Positions 18,640-27,185 of a stretch of DNA of 64,000 nucleotides are shown here, in pieces (position 1 is the stretch's first letter; every line of letters begins with the position of its first letter). The stretch is from DTU052 sp050951725 (GTDB lineage: Bacteria; Bacillota; Syntrophomonadia; Syntrophomonadales; DTU052). A model generated the notes under the pieces. The model had not been told where the DNA came from. It did not search any database and saw nothing but the letters and a program-made list of their open reading frames with translations. Location: positions 1,244,580 through 1,308,579 of the forward strand of contig JBMNJO010000001.1 of the NCBI GenBank assembly GCA_050951725.1. The letters are read 5' to 3'. The position numbers and the translations under genes are program-made.

Positions 18640-21230
18640 TCAAAACAAGTTCTCAACCGGAGTATAGCTGAATCCGGCCAGTTTCGCTTCATTGGCCATA
18701 TACATCCAGACGCCGCTACCAGCTGTTACTTGCGGAATTTCATCCAGATTCCACTCTTCGCCCGGAATGTAATTCCACGGTTCAAGGTTCAAACCGAAGG
18801 CCGGGTTTACAACCTGTATACATTCGTTGTATACGCTATTAATAAATCGGGTTACCGGTTCTTGAATCGGCTTACCAGTATAAAAGGATGGGTGTTTTGA
18901 CAGGTCCAAGGCCGGACCCACCAGGTTCCATCCCGGTTGCAGATTCGATTCATACGGTCCTGTGGGCGTTGATGCCGGATAACACACCGCAACGGCTCCA
19001 TCATAAGGATCTTTAGAATCTTTGATTTTCACATAAACGGCGTCCATAGGCTTAAACAGGAAAACCGGGTCGTTACTGTAATTCGGAGTTTCTCCCTCCT
19101 GAACTACCCATTTACCAGCGTTTAAGTTACCATCCGGCACCTGATAAATCTGGTGCCATGTCTTGTCGACTGGGTCAAAGCTGTAGGCAATCTCCACCGC
19201 TTCTTGAGTAAATGGCAAACGCAATGATGCCGATAACGTTTCAGGATCGACAAGTTCAATGGACAAATCGGATATGAATTGATCAAAGCGAGGTCTTTCC
19301 AATGCTACCGGCGTTGAGACCACATTCCAGCCTGATGTCAGGAGCATGACCCAGCGCGGGAAGAGTTTAACCTCCGTTGTTCCAGGCTGCAAAATCCCTG
19401 ATTGGTCCTGAGCCGTGAGTAGATCGTTTTCCTGGGGATTTGCGGATGGCTGAGACCTTAGGTAATACAACTCAACACCCGTATATCCCTTGGGAATGGT
19501 AATCTCCACGCTGCCCTCAGGAGCACTTACTGAGTAATCGTCCGTGTAGAATCCGCCTTCTGATGCCGTCAGAGTAACTCTCAAATCATCGGGCCCATTC
19601 CATTCAATAGGCCGTCCTTTATCGTCAATTACAGCAACAATACAGGGAATTTCCGTATCGTTCCAGCCCCATGCCTCGTTTACCCACCAGTAATCTCCAT
19701 AATCTCCGAGATACTTCACTGGGTTATTGATATTCGCTAAATAAACAGCCAGGCCTTTTGCCGAGCTTTGGACCACAAGATTGAATGATGCTCCTTCCAT
19801 ATTAATGGCATCAAAATGCACCGTTACCTGGTCTTCTTCATAGTTTTCTGTGGGGTAAGCCAGATAAATGGTGTTCCAGAGTGTTCCGTCAAGCTCGATG
19901 TCTCCGATTGTATAGGTATCCCATGACTCACGATAGAACGCAATTTTGTCGTTAGGATTAAGCTGAACATTTATCGGTTCGGTATTGGCCACCGTTGGAT
20001 TACCATACTCGTCCAGCAGACCGATATGGACCTCATACTGGGAGTTAGGCTTAATGTGGTACATACCTGGATTCACAACCGGGTTGCCGGGATCCTGGTC
20101 CCATTCATCTCCTGGTGCACCACTACGGGGCAGTACAATATCCCAATGATCGTAACCATCGACACCAAGAATCCTCAGTGCATCGAAATAACGAGCTTCC
20201 TCCATATACGCCACTATTTTTGTGGCTTCACCGGGAGCTACCCTTAGGTATACCCAATCCCACCAATAGTCCCCTTCAATGGCAAAATAGACTCCGACCC
20301 ATTCGTCGTAATACTCCCATCCATATTCCCAATCAATATAGCCATTGGCCTCAGTGCTGTAGTACCATAGGTCTACACTTTCCTCTCCTTGCGGAATGTA
20401 AAGGGGGTTTTCGTTATCAATAGATTGTGCCTCAGGATTCAATAAAGGGTCTTCAAAATAGAAGTTGGGTGCTGAGCCCGGTTGGATAGTCGAATCACGT
20501 TCTTCATAGATGTTAATCCTCGTATTTGACGAGGCTTCGGTGGGTTGCCATCTTGATCAATCAGCGTTAAGGTTAACTTCTGTAGTTGTCCGGCAAATAG
20601 GTCCAGGGAATATTCATCCAGTTCCCTCCCGTCACCGTAAGTCACTTTCAGCTCTACCCCTGTCCGGCTGATGGTTAAAGGATTCGCAAGACTGCTGAAC
20701 AACATCTGATCAGCATTGTTTATCCCCACTTCCCAGTACCATTGCCTTCCTGACACTTGGGGGTTTACGACTTCATTCAGTTCAATCGTCACTTTGCTGC
20801 CAGGGCCGGCGGCGAATTCATCCGGTTCCGGAATGGTGAAGCACAACCCGGTGCCTACCGGCGGATCACCTGAGGGGATTGTTGTTACTCTGTCAATCGT
20901 GCTTACGTACCCCGGGCTGTATACTGCGGCTGTTATGGTTGCTGTTGTATTGCTGAAATTAAAATATCCCGGGTCGTCTTCCCCTATGTAACACGTGCGC
21001 AGGTACACCGTGTCTCCGACATTTAAAAACTGATCCTGCTGCAGTTCAAATTCCAGGGTATAAGTGGTGTGCGCACTAATCCCCAAATTGGCGGCTGTTA
21101 CCTCAATAGGAGGCAGGCTTTCGGCTTTAGCAGCGGGAACCGATCCCAAAAAAGCTGGCAATACGAGCAGAACGGCCACCACAAGAGCAATTCCCCACGA
21201 GAAAACGCTCCTTCTCACTCCCTTTTGCAC
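18640..21230 (-). pseudogene. Secreted surface protein, disrupted by a one-base frameshift
   Basis: Two adjoining frames (21230 to 20439, then 20442 to 18640) together match the intact 865-residue protein at 27186-29783 from end to end. One base is missing at 20536-20537: the paralogue reads DQDGKPCKASTNT where this copy reads DQDGNPP then jumps frame before ASSNT. The N-terminus carries a signal peptide (FSWGIALVVAVLLVLPAFLGSVPAAKA). The rest is rich in Trp, Tyr and acidic residues and ends in two GWN-V/L-V modules (SGWNVVSTPVALE and PGWNLVGPALDLS). By alignment with the paralogue the start is the GTG at 21230 after AGGAGA. It may be a recent pseudogene or a sequencing error; no slippery heptamer was seen to suggest programmed frameshifting. 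Confidence 0.85.
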
Positions 21231-21525
21231 CGTACCATCTCCTCTCATTAAGATTCCTTGGTTTTGTTGTTAGGAAAGATAACCACAATAAACCACAAGA
21301 TACCCCCAACAAGTGGATATGACTCAGACCAAAGCACCAACTCCTTTCTAACTGTTTCTGATATTCTTTTCGCCTTCAGTTGGAAGGACTTCAGATTTAG
21401 TGGGTATAGCTGCCACATATGACTGTCGTTATTTAGCCTTCGCTTACCAGTTACGTTTTGGCTGCCGGTTGTAGCTCGGATCTAAGAATTCAATCAACTC
21501 GCAGAACATTGCCGTTGTTGTATTC

Positions 21526-23385
21526 TCAATTCACCGGAGGCTGCGGCACCCCCTCACCCTCCTGGAATTCGTGCACAGTATAAACTGGTATAGGAGCGGA
21601 AAATCCCCGCACCGTTACCGCACCCAGTTCTTCGAACTCCCAGGGTATATCCGCTGGATTTTTCCGAAGGCTCTGCAGGGTACGGTCACTCAGGATAAGC
21701 TGGGTGCCGTACTCCTTATTGAGGCTCTCCAGGCGGGAAGCCAGGTTAACATCCTCTCCAATCACCGTATAATCGGTCCGCTCAACGCTGCCAACATTAC
21801 CAACCACTACTGTTCCGGTACTTAATCCGATTCCTATATTGAAAAGAGGTTCGGCTCTTGATTCCCAACCCTGATTAAGGGCAACCAGTTGTCGGCGCAT
21901 CTCCTGGGCCGCGCTGACGGCTTTCGCGGCGTGGTCCGGTTGATACACCGGGGCACCAAATACCGCCATAATGCCGTCGCCCATGTACTTGTCGATCATA
22001 CCCCCGTATTTGAAGATAGCTGTTGTCATGACTGACAGGTATTCGTTCAGTCGTCCTACCACCTTCTCCGGGGGCATGGACTCGCTGAAAGAAGTAAATC
22101 CCCGGATGTCGGAAAAGAGTATGGTCACTTCCTGGCGTTTACCCCCCAGTTCCACCAGTTCCGGGTGGTTTATCAACTCCTCCACCACCGCCGGCGACAC
22201 GTACCTGCCAAAGAGCGCCCGGGTCCGCTTCCGTTCCATTTCGGATGTCAGGTAGTTCTGCGCGGTAACCCCGGTGTAAGTTACCAGGGACAGAATCATG
22301 GGACTGGCACAGTCGATCCACCAGTGCTGGTATGACCACAGCCCGTATGAAACTGCTCCAACCCCGGCAACCACCAGACCGGCCATCAGGAGACCTCCCC
22401 CGGGCCCTCGGCCGAAAACCAGCCGCATGGTCAGTACCCATACCAGGATCATCCACAAGAGGTTAACCCACAGGGGAACCTTCTGGAAGTATGAATCCTC
22501 AAGGAAAGTCTTAAGAAAAGAAGCGTGGATCTCAACCCCCATGGCCGGCAGTCCGCTGCTTAAGATCAGGTTCCCGGTGGTAAAAGGGGTCTTCTCATAA
22601 TCGCGCATCAGTACCGATGTGGGACCGATCAAGACGATACGGTCTCTAAAGACCTCCGGGTTCACCTTCCCCTGCAAAACATCCAGATACTCATAACTGG
22701 GAAAGGCACCTCCCGGTCCCCAAAAATTGGATAGAGCCTGGCAGCGCTGATCAACCGGGATGAGGGTGTCCCCTACCAGCAGTTTGCCATCCGACAGCCG
22801 GGTTATCCGGTCGGCGCCCGGACCCAAAACAGTCTGCGCAATGGCAAGACTGAAGGAAGGAATGAAAAAGTCCTCTCCCGCCGGGTAGGCCACCAGGGAA
22901 TGACGCACTACGTTGTCGCGATCGGTCGGGGTGTTGATGAAGCCCACCCCGGCACAGCTTTCAAGAAAATGGTCCAGGGGCATCCTGATCTCCTGCATGA
23001 TCTGGCCATCGTCTTCGTCAAATGTAAAGCCGCAGGCCAGAACTACTCCTCCATGCCGGGCCACGGCTTCCGCCAGGGCCTGGTCCTCTGAGGGTTCGCT
23101 CGGCAGGTCAAGGATCAGGTCAAACGCCACCACCTGCGCCTCACCCAGGAGTTCAAGTCCTTCAGCGAACACGGAACGCGGCCAGGGCAGCTGACCCAAT
23201 TCGCGTATGGATTCCTCCCCGATCCCAATTAAGACAATCTGGTTACCAGGGTCCTTTTCCCCGGAAATCCGGAACCAGCCATCGTAAACGGTATTCTCTA
23301 CCCGTTCCCATAGGCCCAGGGATGTAGATAACAGAAACAGCAACAGAATTCCCGCCGGCAGGAAGAGGCTTTTCCACTTCAACAT
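21526..23385 (-). CDS. CHASE2-domain adenylate/guanylate cyclase
   Basis: A 619-residue membrane sensor cyclase. After an N-terminal membrane anchor (KSLFLPAGILLLFLLSTS) comes an extracellular CHASE2 domain (about residues 25-290), then three membrane helices (about 305-385) and a class III nucleotide cyclase domain (about 418-595). Metal-binding aspartates are visible as Asp426 in ILFSDIRGF and Asp470 in YMGDGIMAVFG. KYM-x-D and the T-D-Y-T-V-I-G-E-D-V-N segment suggest an ATP-type pocket, so cAMP is the likely product. AAGGAG lies 6 bases before the ATG at 23385; the longer frame (to 23478) has no such site. Next to a FecR-domain wall protein gene upstream on the same strand. Confidence 0.9.
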   Translation of the reverse strand: MLKWKSLFLPAGILLLFLLSTSLGLWERVENTVYDGWFRISGEKDPGNQIVLIGIGEESIRELGQLPWPRSVFAEGLELLGEAQVVAFDLILDLPSEPSEDQALAEAVARHGGVVLACGFTFDEDDGQIMQEIRMPLDHFLESCAGVGFINTPTDRDNVVRHSLVAYPAGEDFFIPSFSLAIAQTVLGPGADRITRLSDGKLLVGDTLIPVDQRCQALSNFWGPGGAFPSYEYLDVLQGKVNPEVFRDRIVLIGPTSVLMRDYEKTPFTTGNLILSSGLPAMGVEIHASFLKTFLEDSYFQKVPLWVNLLWMILVWVLTMRLVFGRGPGGGLLMAGLVVAGVGAVSYGLWSYQHWWIDCASPMILSLVTYTGVTAQNYLTSEMERKRTRALFGRYVSPAVVEELINHPELVELGGKRQEVTILFSDIRGFTSFSESMPPEKVVGRLNEYLSVMTTAIFKYGGMIDKYMGDGIMAVFGAPVYQPDHAAKAVSAAQEMRRQLVALNQGWESRAEPLFNIGIGLSTGTVVVGNVGSVERTDYTVIGEDVNLASRLESLNKEYGTQLILSDRTLQSLRKNPADIPWEFEELGAVTVRGFSAPIPVYTVHEFQEGEGVPQPPVN

Positions 23386-23753
23386 CCTGAAACTCCTTAA
23401 AGCATTGTATTTAGTATTTAATAACAATCGCCGTATGAATTCCTTTCTTACTAAGGACAATCCTTCCTCACTGTGCACAATTAGCGCTGTTCGCTTAATG
23501 GTTAAGGCTTTTCATAGATCCGGCCTGACGTTGAATAGGTTTTGCCCGCTTTACCCTGCCGGCGGCCTTAAACGTGCCCGGGAGAAAATCCCTGGCCGGT
23601 CAAAACAGCTGTTGGCCCCCACCGACGAAGTAGAAAGGCTTCAATCTTCACTTCACATCCATTCCGTCGAACAAATACAACGCACAGGGAGTCATGTATA
23701 CTCCTCATCTTTGTATTAGGAAGCTAACTGTCAGGCCGCTTGCTTCGTCTTCG
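23386..23753. other. Gap between SLH-FecR protein and cyclase genes
   Basis: 368 bases holding one copy of a 33-base dispersed element (23437-23469) about 50 bases before the cyclase start. No terminator was seen after the SLH gene, so read-through into the cyclase gene is possible. Confidence 0.4.
23437..23469 (-). repeat. 33-base dispersed element, copy A
   Basis: On the minus strand the element reads GAGGAAGGATTGTCC, then a 7-base variable part, then AAGAAAGGAATTC. Copies B (26761-26793) and C (29952-29984) align over the same 33 bases without gaps, with AGGAAGGA, TCC and GAATTC invariant. It lies in the leader of the cyclase gene and may be a cis-regulatory or mobile repeat element. Confidence 0.6.
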
Positions 23754-26180
23754 CTATACTGTGAGAGAAATCTCACTTACCCCTCCGGGAACAAAGGTTA
23801 CTTTCTTCTGAACCTCTTTTCCATCAACATAGAGGGTAAATTCCTGTCCGTTGGCAATCCCCCCGCTGGAGCCGATTATCATCTTGACGGGTTCTCCATA
23901 TTTCCCTTCGATCTCCACCGTAATACGTCCGATTTCCTGGTTTCCCAGTTTGGCGACAATTAGGGTTCCAACCGGAGCGTCTTGTCCACTAATTTTGACA
24001 CTTCCGTACAGTGCATGGGGAAGGGTCGGTGGCTGCAGGCCAGACAGTATAATAAACGCAAATCCTTCGCTGACCAGGTTACCCTGCGCTACTGTCACCT
24101 GAACCGGGCCGCTCCGCAGACCTGCAGGGACATTCACCGTTATCTCGGTAGCAGACCAACTGATAACCTCAGCAGTGTATGACCCGAAGCGGACTACCCC
24201 GTTTGTTGTTCCAAAATTGCTACCTTCAATGACTACTGTTTCATTGATCGGTGCTTCAGCAGGCCGGATGGCGGTGATAACCGGCCGGGGCACCGTTTGT
24301 GCCAGCACGGTAAAAGCAAACTCATTACTGGTTAAATCACCCTGTTTGACCGTCACCTGTACGGTTCCTGGAGATAGATCTGGTATTACAGCTGTTATCG
24401 TGTTGGCGCTCCAGGTATTTATTGTAGCTGGAGCTGAGCCAAAGCTGACTGTACCCTGGTTGGTGCCAAAATGGTTCCCGATGATCGTAACATTTGTACC
24501 AGGTTCAGCCGATGAGGGTGTGATTGAAGTTATTTCCGGGCTTTCGCCTTGTACCGGACCACCGCCGCCTCCGCCGCCTCCGCCTCCGGGTTGAGGTGCT
24601 GGCGGAGGAAGCGTTCCTTCTTCGTGCTTCTTCACGTTTTCATCCGTGGGTGGGTGTCCTAACTTCATTACCTCCATCGCCGCCAGAATCCGCTGCAGAA
24701 TCGTTTGCTGCTGTTGCTGCTGGGTGGTAGTGCGGTGGCGTACGCTGCGGTTATTGTCAATCTGCTGGGCGGCGTTGCGCATCCAGGTCGCGATTGCCGA
24801 CTTAGTCCATTTGGCGATGGTATCTTTAGACATTGTCTGGGTGCGGGTTTCTCCTCGGCTGTTTACATGGCCTTCATAACCGGACTTGACGTCGGTCTGT
24901 CTGCCGCCGACCTGCAGGAAGCCGGAACCGTTAGCCAGGTTCATGGACCAGCCCCCGCCGCTGGTTGTAACAATGTTACCGAAGGTACTTCTGGCACCGC
25001 ACATGCCGACCGGCATGTCAAAGGTGAGACGGGTCTTGACTTGCTCGTTTTTCTTCCACCAGGGCAGGCTGTTACTGCTGGCGGTTTGAGCCGGCGCGCG
25101 GCTGGGTGCGGGGGTCGTCTGGCGGAAGAAACGATCAGTCGAAGCACGGCTGGGGGGTGTCGTTGAGTTGCTTACCTGACTGCTTTCTTGACGATTGGGA
25201 TCAGCAGCCAGGGCAAAGTATACCTCGCCTGACTTCATCGCCAGCCTCAGGTCGTCGACTCCCACGCCGGGTTCACCGTTTTGCTTTATGTAACGGTATC
25301 CCTGGTTGTTGGTCAGGGTAAGCTCGGTCTGGGGTTCCATCCTGATCTCGGTTCCGTCGTCAAAGGTTAAGCGGGCAATGCTGTCAGCGGCAGTGGTGAC
25401 CGAGTCACCCGGTTTCAGGGTCCCGGACTTGGATACTGTCTGGTATTCCTTCTCGTCAGCCTTCTTGATCCTGACCGTACCCTTCTCCGCTGTGACCTGG
25501 CAGGTCAGACTCTGGTCGGAGAATTCCGGCGCCAGAACCAGCATCATGGCCAGGGCCCTGGCTAGTTCTCCCCGGCTCATGCTCACATCGGGGGCAAACT
25601 GTCTATCGGATTTAAGCAAGATCATCTTAGCATCCAGGGCGGCTGCGATTTGCGGTGCCGCCCAGTGACCGGCACTCACATCCTGCAGCAGCGGCAGTGC
25701 GGTTGGTGGGACCGCGGATTTGGTCAGACGGAAGATCAGCGAAATCCCTTCCGCCCGTGTCAACGGCTGGTCCGGGCGGTAGGTGCCGTCACCATAGCCG
25801 GCCAGGAGTCCGGCTCTGACAGCCGAACCAATAACTATAGCGGCCCAGTGGCTGGCAGGAACATCCCGAAATCCGCTGGAGGTAATCCCGGCGGTGTCCA
25901 GGTTAAGGGATTTGACCATTATGGCTGCCGCCTGGGCACGCGTCAGGCTGGAGGCCGGGCGGTAGGTCCCATCAGGAAAGCCGGATATAACTCCGACCTT
26001 GGTCACATAAGTGATGTAAGGCTGATTCGGGTTGTCACTGGTGACATCGGAGAAACCCTGCACTGGAGCGGCGAGGGCCGCCTCTCCCGGAGCAACCACC
26101 AGCAACTGCATCATGATGAAAACCACAGCCAACAAGGTGGCGATGATCCTGGACCCACGACGATGCCTGTGTACAATCAC
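23754..26180 (-). CDS. SLH-FecR-IPT/TIG cell-wall protein
   Basis: An 808-residue exported protein. In order: signal peptide (RIIATLLAVVFIMMQLLVVAPGEA), three S-layer homology domains (about residues 42-210, with GYGDGTYRPDQPLTRAEG), a FecR-like domain (about 230-325: KGTVRIKKADEKEYQ, GTLKPGDSVTTAADSIARLTFDDGTEIRMEPQTELTL), a polar linker, a PPPAPQPGGGGGGGGGG hinge, two IPT/TIG immunoglobulin-like domains (about 560-720) and a C-terminal beta domain. SLH domains anchor proteins to secondary wall polymer. The start chosen is a GTG at 26180, 9 bases after AAGGAG; a TTG at 26189 overlaps the site. The FecR domain and the downstream CHASE2 cyclase are a known kind of pairing, suggesting joint sensing at the envelope. 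Confidence 0.88.
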   Translation of the reverse strand: MIVHRHRRGSRIIATLLAVVFIMMQLLVVAPGEAALAAPVQGFSDVTSDNPNQPYITYVTKVGVISGFPDGTYRPASSLTRAQAAAIMVKSLNLDTAGITSSGFRDVPASHWAAIVIGSAVRAGLLAGYGDGTYRPDQPLTRAEGISLIFRLTKSAVPPTALPLLQDVSAGHWAAPQIAAALDAKMILLKSDRQFAPDVSMSRGELARALAMMLVLAPEFSDQSLTCQVTAEKGTVRIKKADEKEYQTVSKSGTLKPGDSVTTAADSIARLTFDDGTEIRMEPQTELTLTNNQGYRYIKQNGEPGVGVDDLRLAMKSGEVYFALAADPNRQESSQVSNSTTPPSRASTDRFFRQTTPAPSRAPAQTASSNSLPWWKKNEQVKTRLTFDMPVGMCGARSTFGNIVTTSGGGWSMNLANGSGFLQVGGRQTDVKSGYEGHVNSRGETRTQTMSKDTIAKWTKSAIATWMRNAAQQIDNNRSVRHRTTTQQQQQQTILQRILAAMEVMKLGHPPTDENVKKHEEGTLPPPAPQPGGGGGGGGGGPVQGESPEITSITPSSAEPGTNVTIIGNHFGTNQGTVSFGSAPATINTWSANTITAVIPDLSPGTVQVTVKQGDLTSNEFAFTVLAQTVPRPVITAIRPAEAPINETVVIEGSNFGTTNGVVRFGSYTAEVISWSATEITVNVPAGLRSGPVQVTVAQGNLVSEGFAFIILSGLQPPTLPHALYGSVKISGQDAPVGTLIVAKLGNQEIGRITVEIEGKYGEPVKMIIGSSGGIANGQEFTLYVDGKEVQKKVTFVPGGVSEISLTV

Positions 26181-26359
26181 AACTCTCAACTCCTTTTCTT
26201 ATTGATTACGATGGTTATCTCAGGTTGTCTCATCATGGCACTTCTACATTACCGATCACCACCATTCCCGAACCTATTCAGTTCATGACATTCTGCCGGA
26301 TTAGATAACCACCAGCAGTCAAGAGTGCCCTTAAGAGGTTTCGAATCCCAGCCAGATGA

Positions 26360-26542
26360 TTCGGCCGCAACAAGGATTTTTCACAACAACGGATTTATCT
26401 GCGTAAGAGACTTTTGGAAGCAGGAATGATCGAGGAAGGTATAAGGCATGGCTGGGTACAACCCTCATTGAGGAACCCGCGCCGTTATTTAGTCAGGCAA
26501 AGCCTTAACAATGAAACTGGTGCGAGGTTAAAATATGTATGA
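26360..26542 (+). pseudogene. Possible coding remnant
   Basis: A 60-codon stop-to-stop frame with protein-like composition (RNKDFSQQRIYLRKRLLEAG, then MIEEGIRHGWVQPSLRNPRR). In the preceding codons the frame continues beyond a TGA, as if a longer gene had decayed. There is no ribosome binding site. The basic, helical sequence resembles DNA-binding or integrase fragments only in general character; no family is assigned. Confidence 0.25.
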
Positions 26543-26760
26543 TGAGGTCTTCTTTTTGCTGGATAGATCGTCAGGTCGTGAAAACCACACTAAATGCTGT
26601 AATAGCGATCTTATTCCTCTGGTCCTGAAGAGTTTGAGGTCCACAAAAGAACCGAACCGCTGCCCCGGCCAGCATAAGAAGCCTTACTTCCTTATTACAG
26701 TCCTCGAACTCCCAGAAATCGAATCCAAATATCAGCGACAACATTATGGGATATTTTTAG

Positions 26761-26793
26761 GAATTCTTTTCTTACACGGGATAATCCTTCCTC
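26761..26793 (-). repeat. 33-base dispersed element, copy B
   Basis: On the minus strand it reads GAGGAAGGATTATCCCGTG then TAAGAAAAGAATTC, matching copies A and C along all 33 positions apart from the variable centre. It lies about 580 bases upstream of the SLH-FecR start. Confidence 0.6.
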
Positions 26794-27099
26794 GCTATTT
26801 CGAGATATTTTTTATATTCATTAACTATTTTAACAACATGAAACATCATGGATCCCGCCCAGAAATACAGTGGAGCGCTGTTTCCGGAGTAAATCAGCAA
26901 CTTGCTGCTTGGAACACCTTGTGAGTATTCGCCTGGCCTTTTGTCGGTTTAAGTGGCTTCCTTGCGGAAGATGACGAGAAAGTAGTCGAATAACACTGTC
27001 GACTTCATAGATCAGGTTTCAGATTGGACTGGGATGACAGCGGTTTACACACGACGGGCTGTTTCCTGGAGGCAACCAACTGCTGAAATAAAAGAAGGT

Positions 27100-27124
27100 G
27101 AAGCGCCCGGGGCCCGGGCGCTTC
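27100..27124 (-). terminator. Terminator of the intact surface protein gene
   Basis: GAAGCGCCCGG hairpin with an 11-bp perfect stem and a 3-base loop, followed on the minus strand by CTTCTTTTATTT. It lies about 60 bases after the stop of the 865-residue surface protein gene and corresponds to the hairpin at 18564-18584. Confidence 0.75.
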
Positions 27125-27185
27125 AGTCGGTATTATACAACTACTAATAGCCTGCTACACCTTGGGTTCGACTCTGATGATAATC

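Larger units (their letters stand above)
26181..27185. other. 1-kb intergenic region in the surface cluster
   Basis: Holds a stop-bounded coding remnant (26360-26542, plus strand), element copy B (26761-26793) and the terminator of the downstream surface protein (27100-27124). A 129-codon open frame at 26535-26924 has no ribosome binding site and spans the repeat element, so I do not count it as a gene. The promoter of the SLH-FecR gene must lie within this stretch but was not recognised. Confidence 0.45.

Noticed and set aside
24560..24600. CCGCCGCCTCC-type simple repeat
   Set aside because: It encodes the glycine/proline hinge of the SLH-FecR-IPT protein and needs no separate explanation.
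26535..26924. 129-codon plus-strand frame
   Set aside because: No ribosome binding site, spans a repeat element, and has an unstructured composition.
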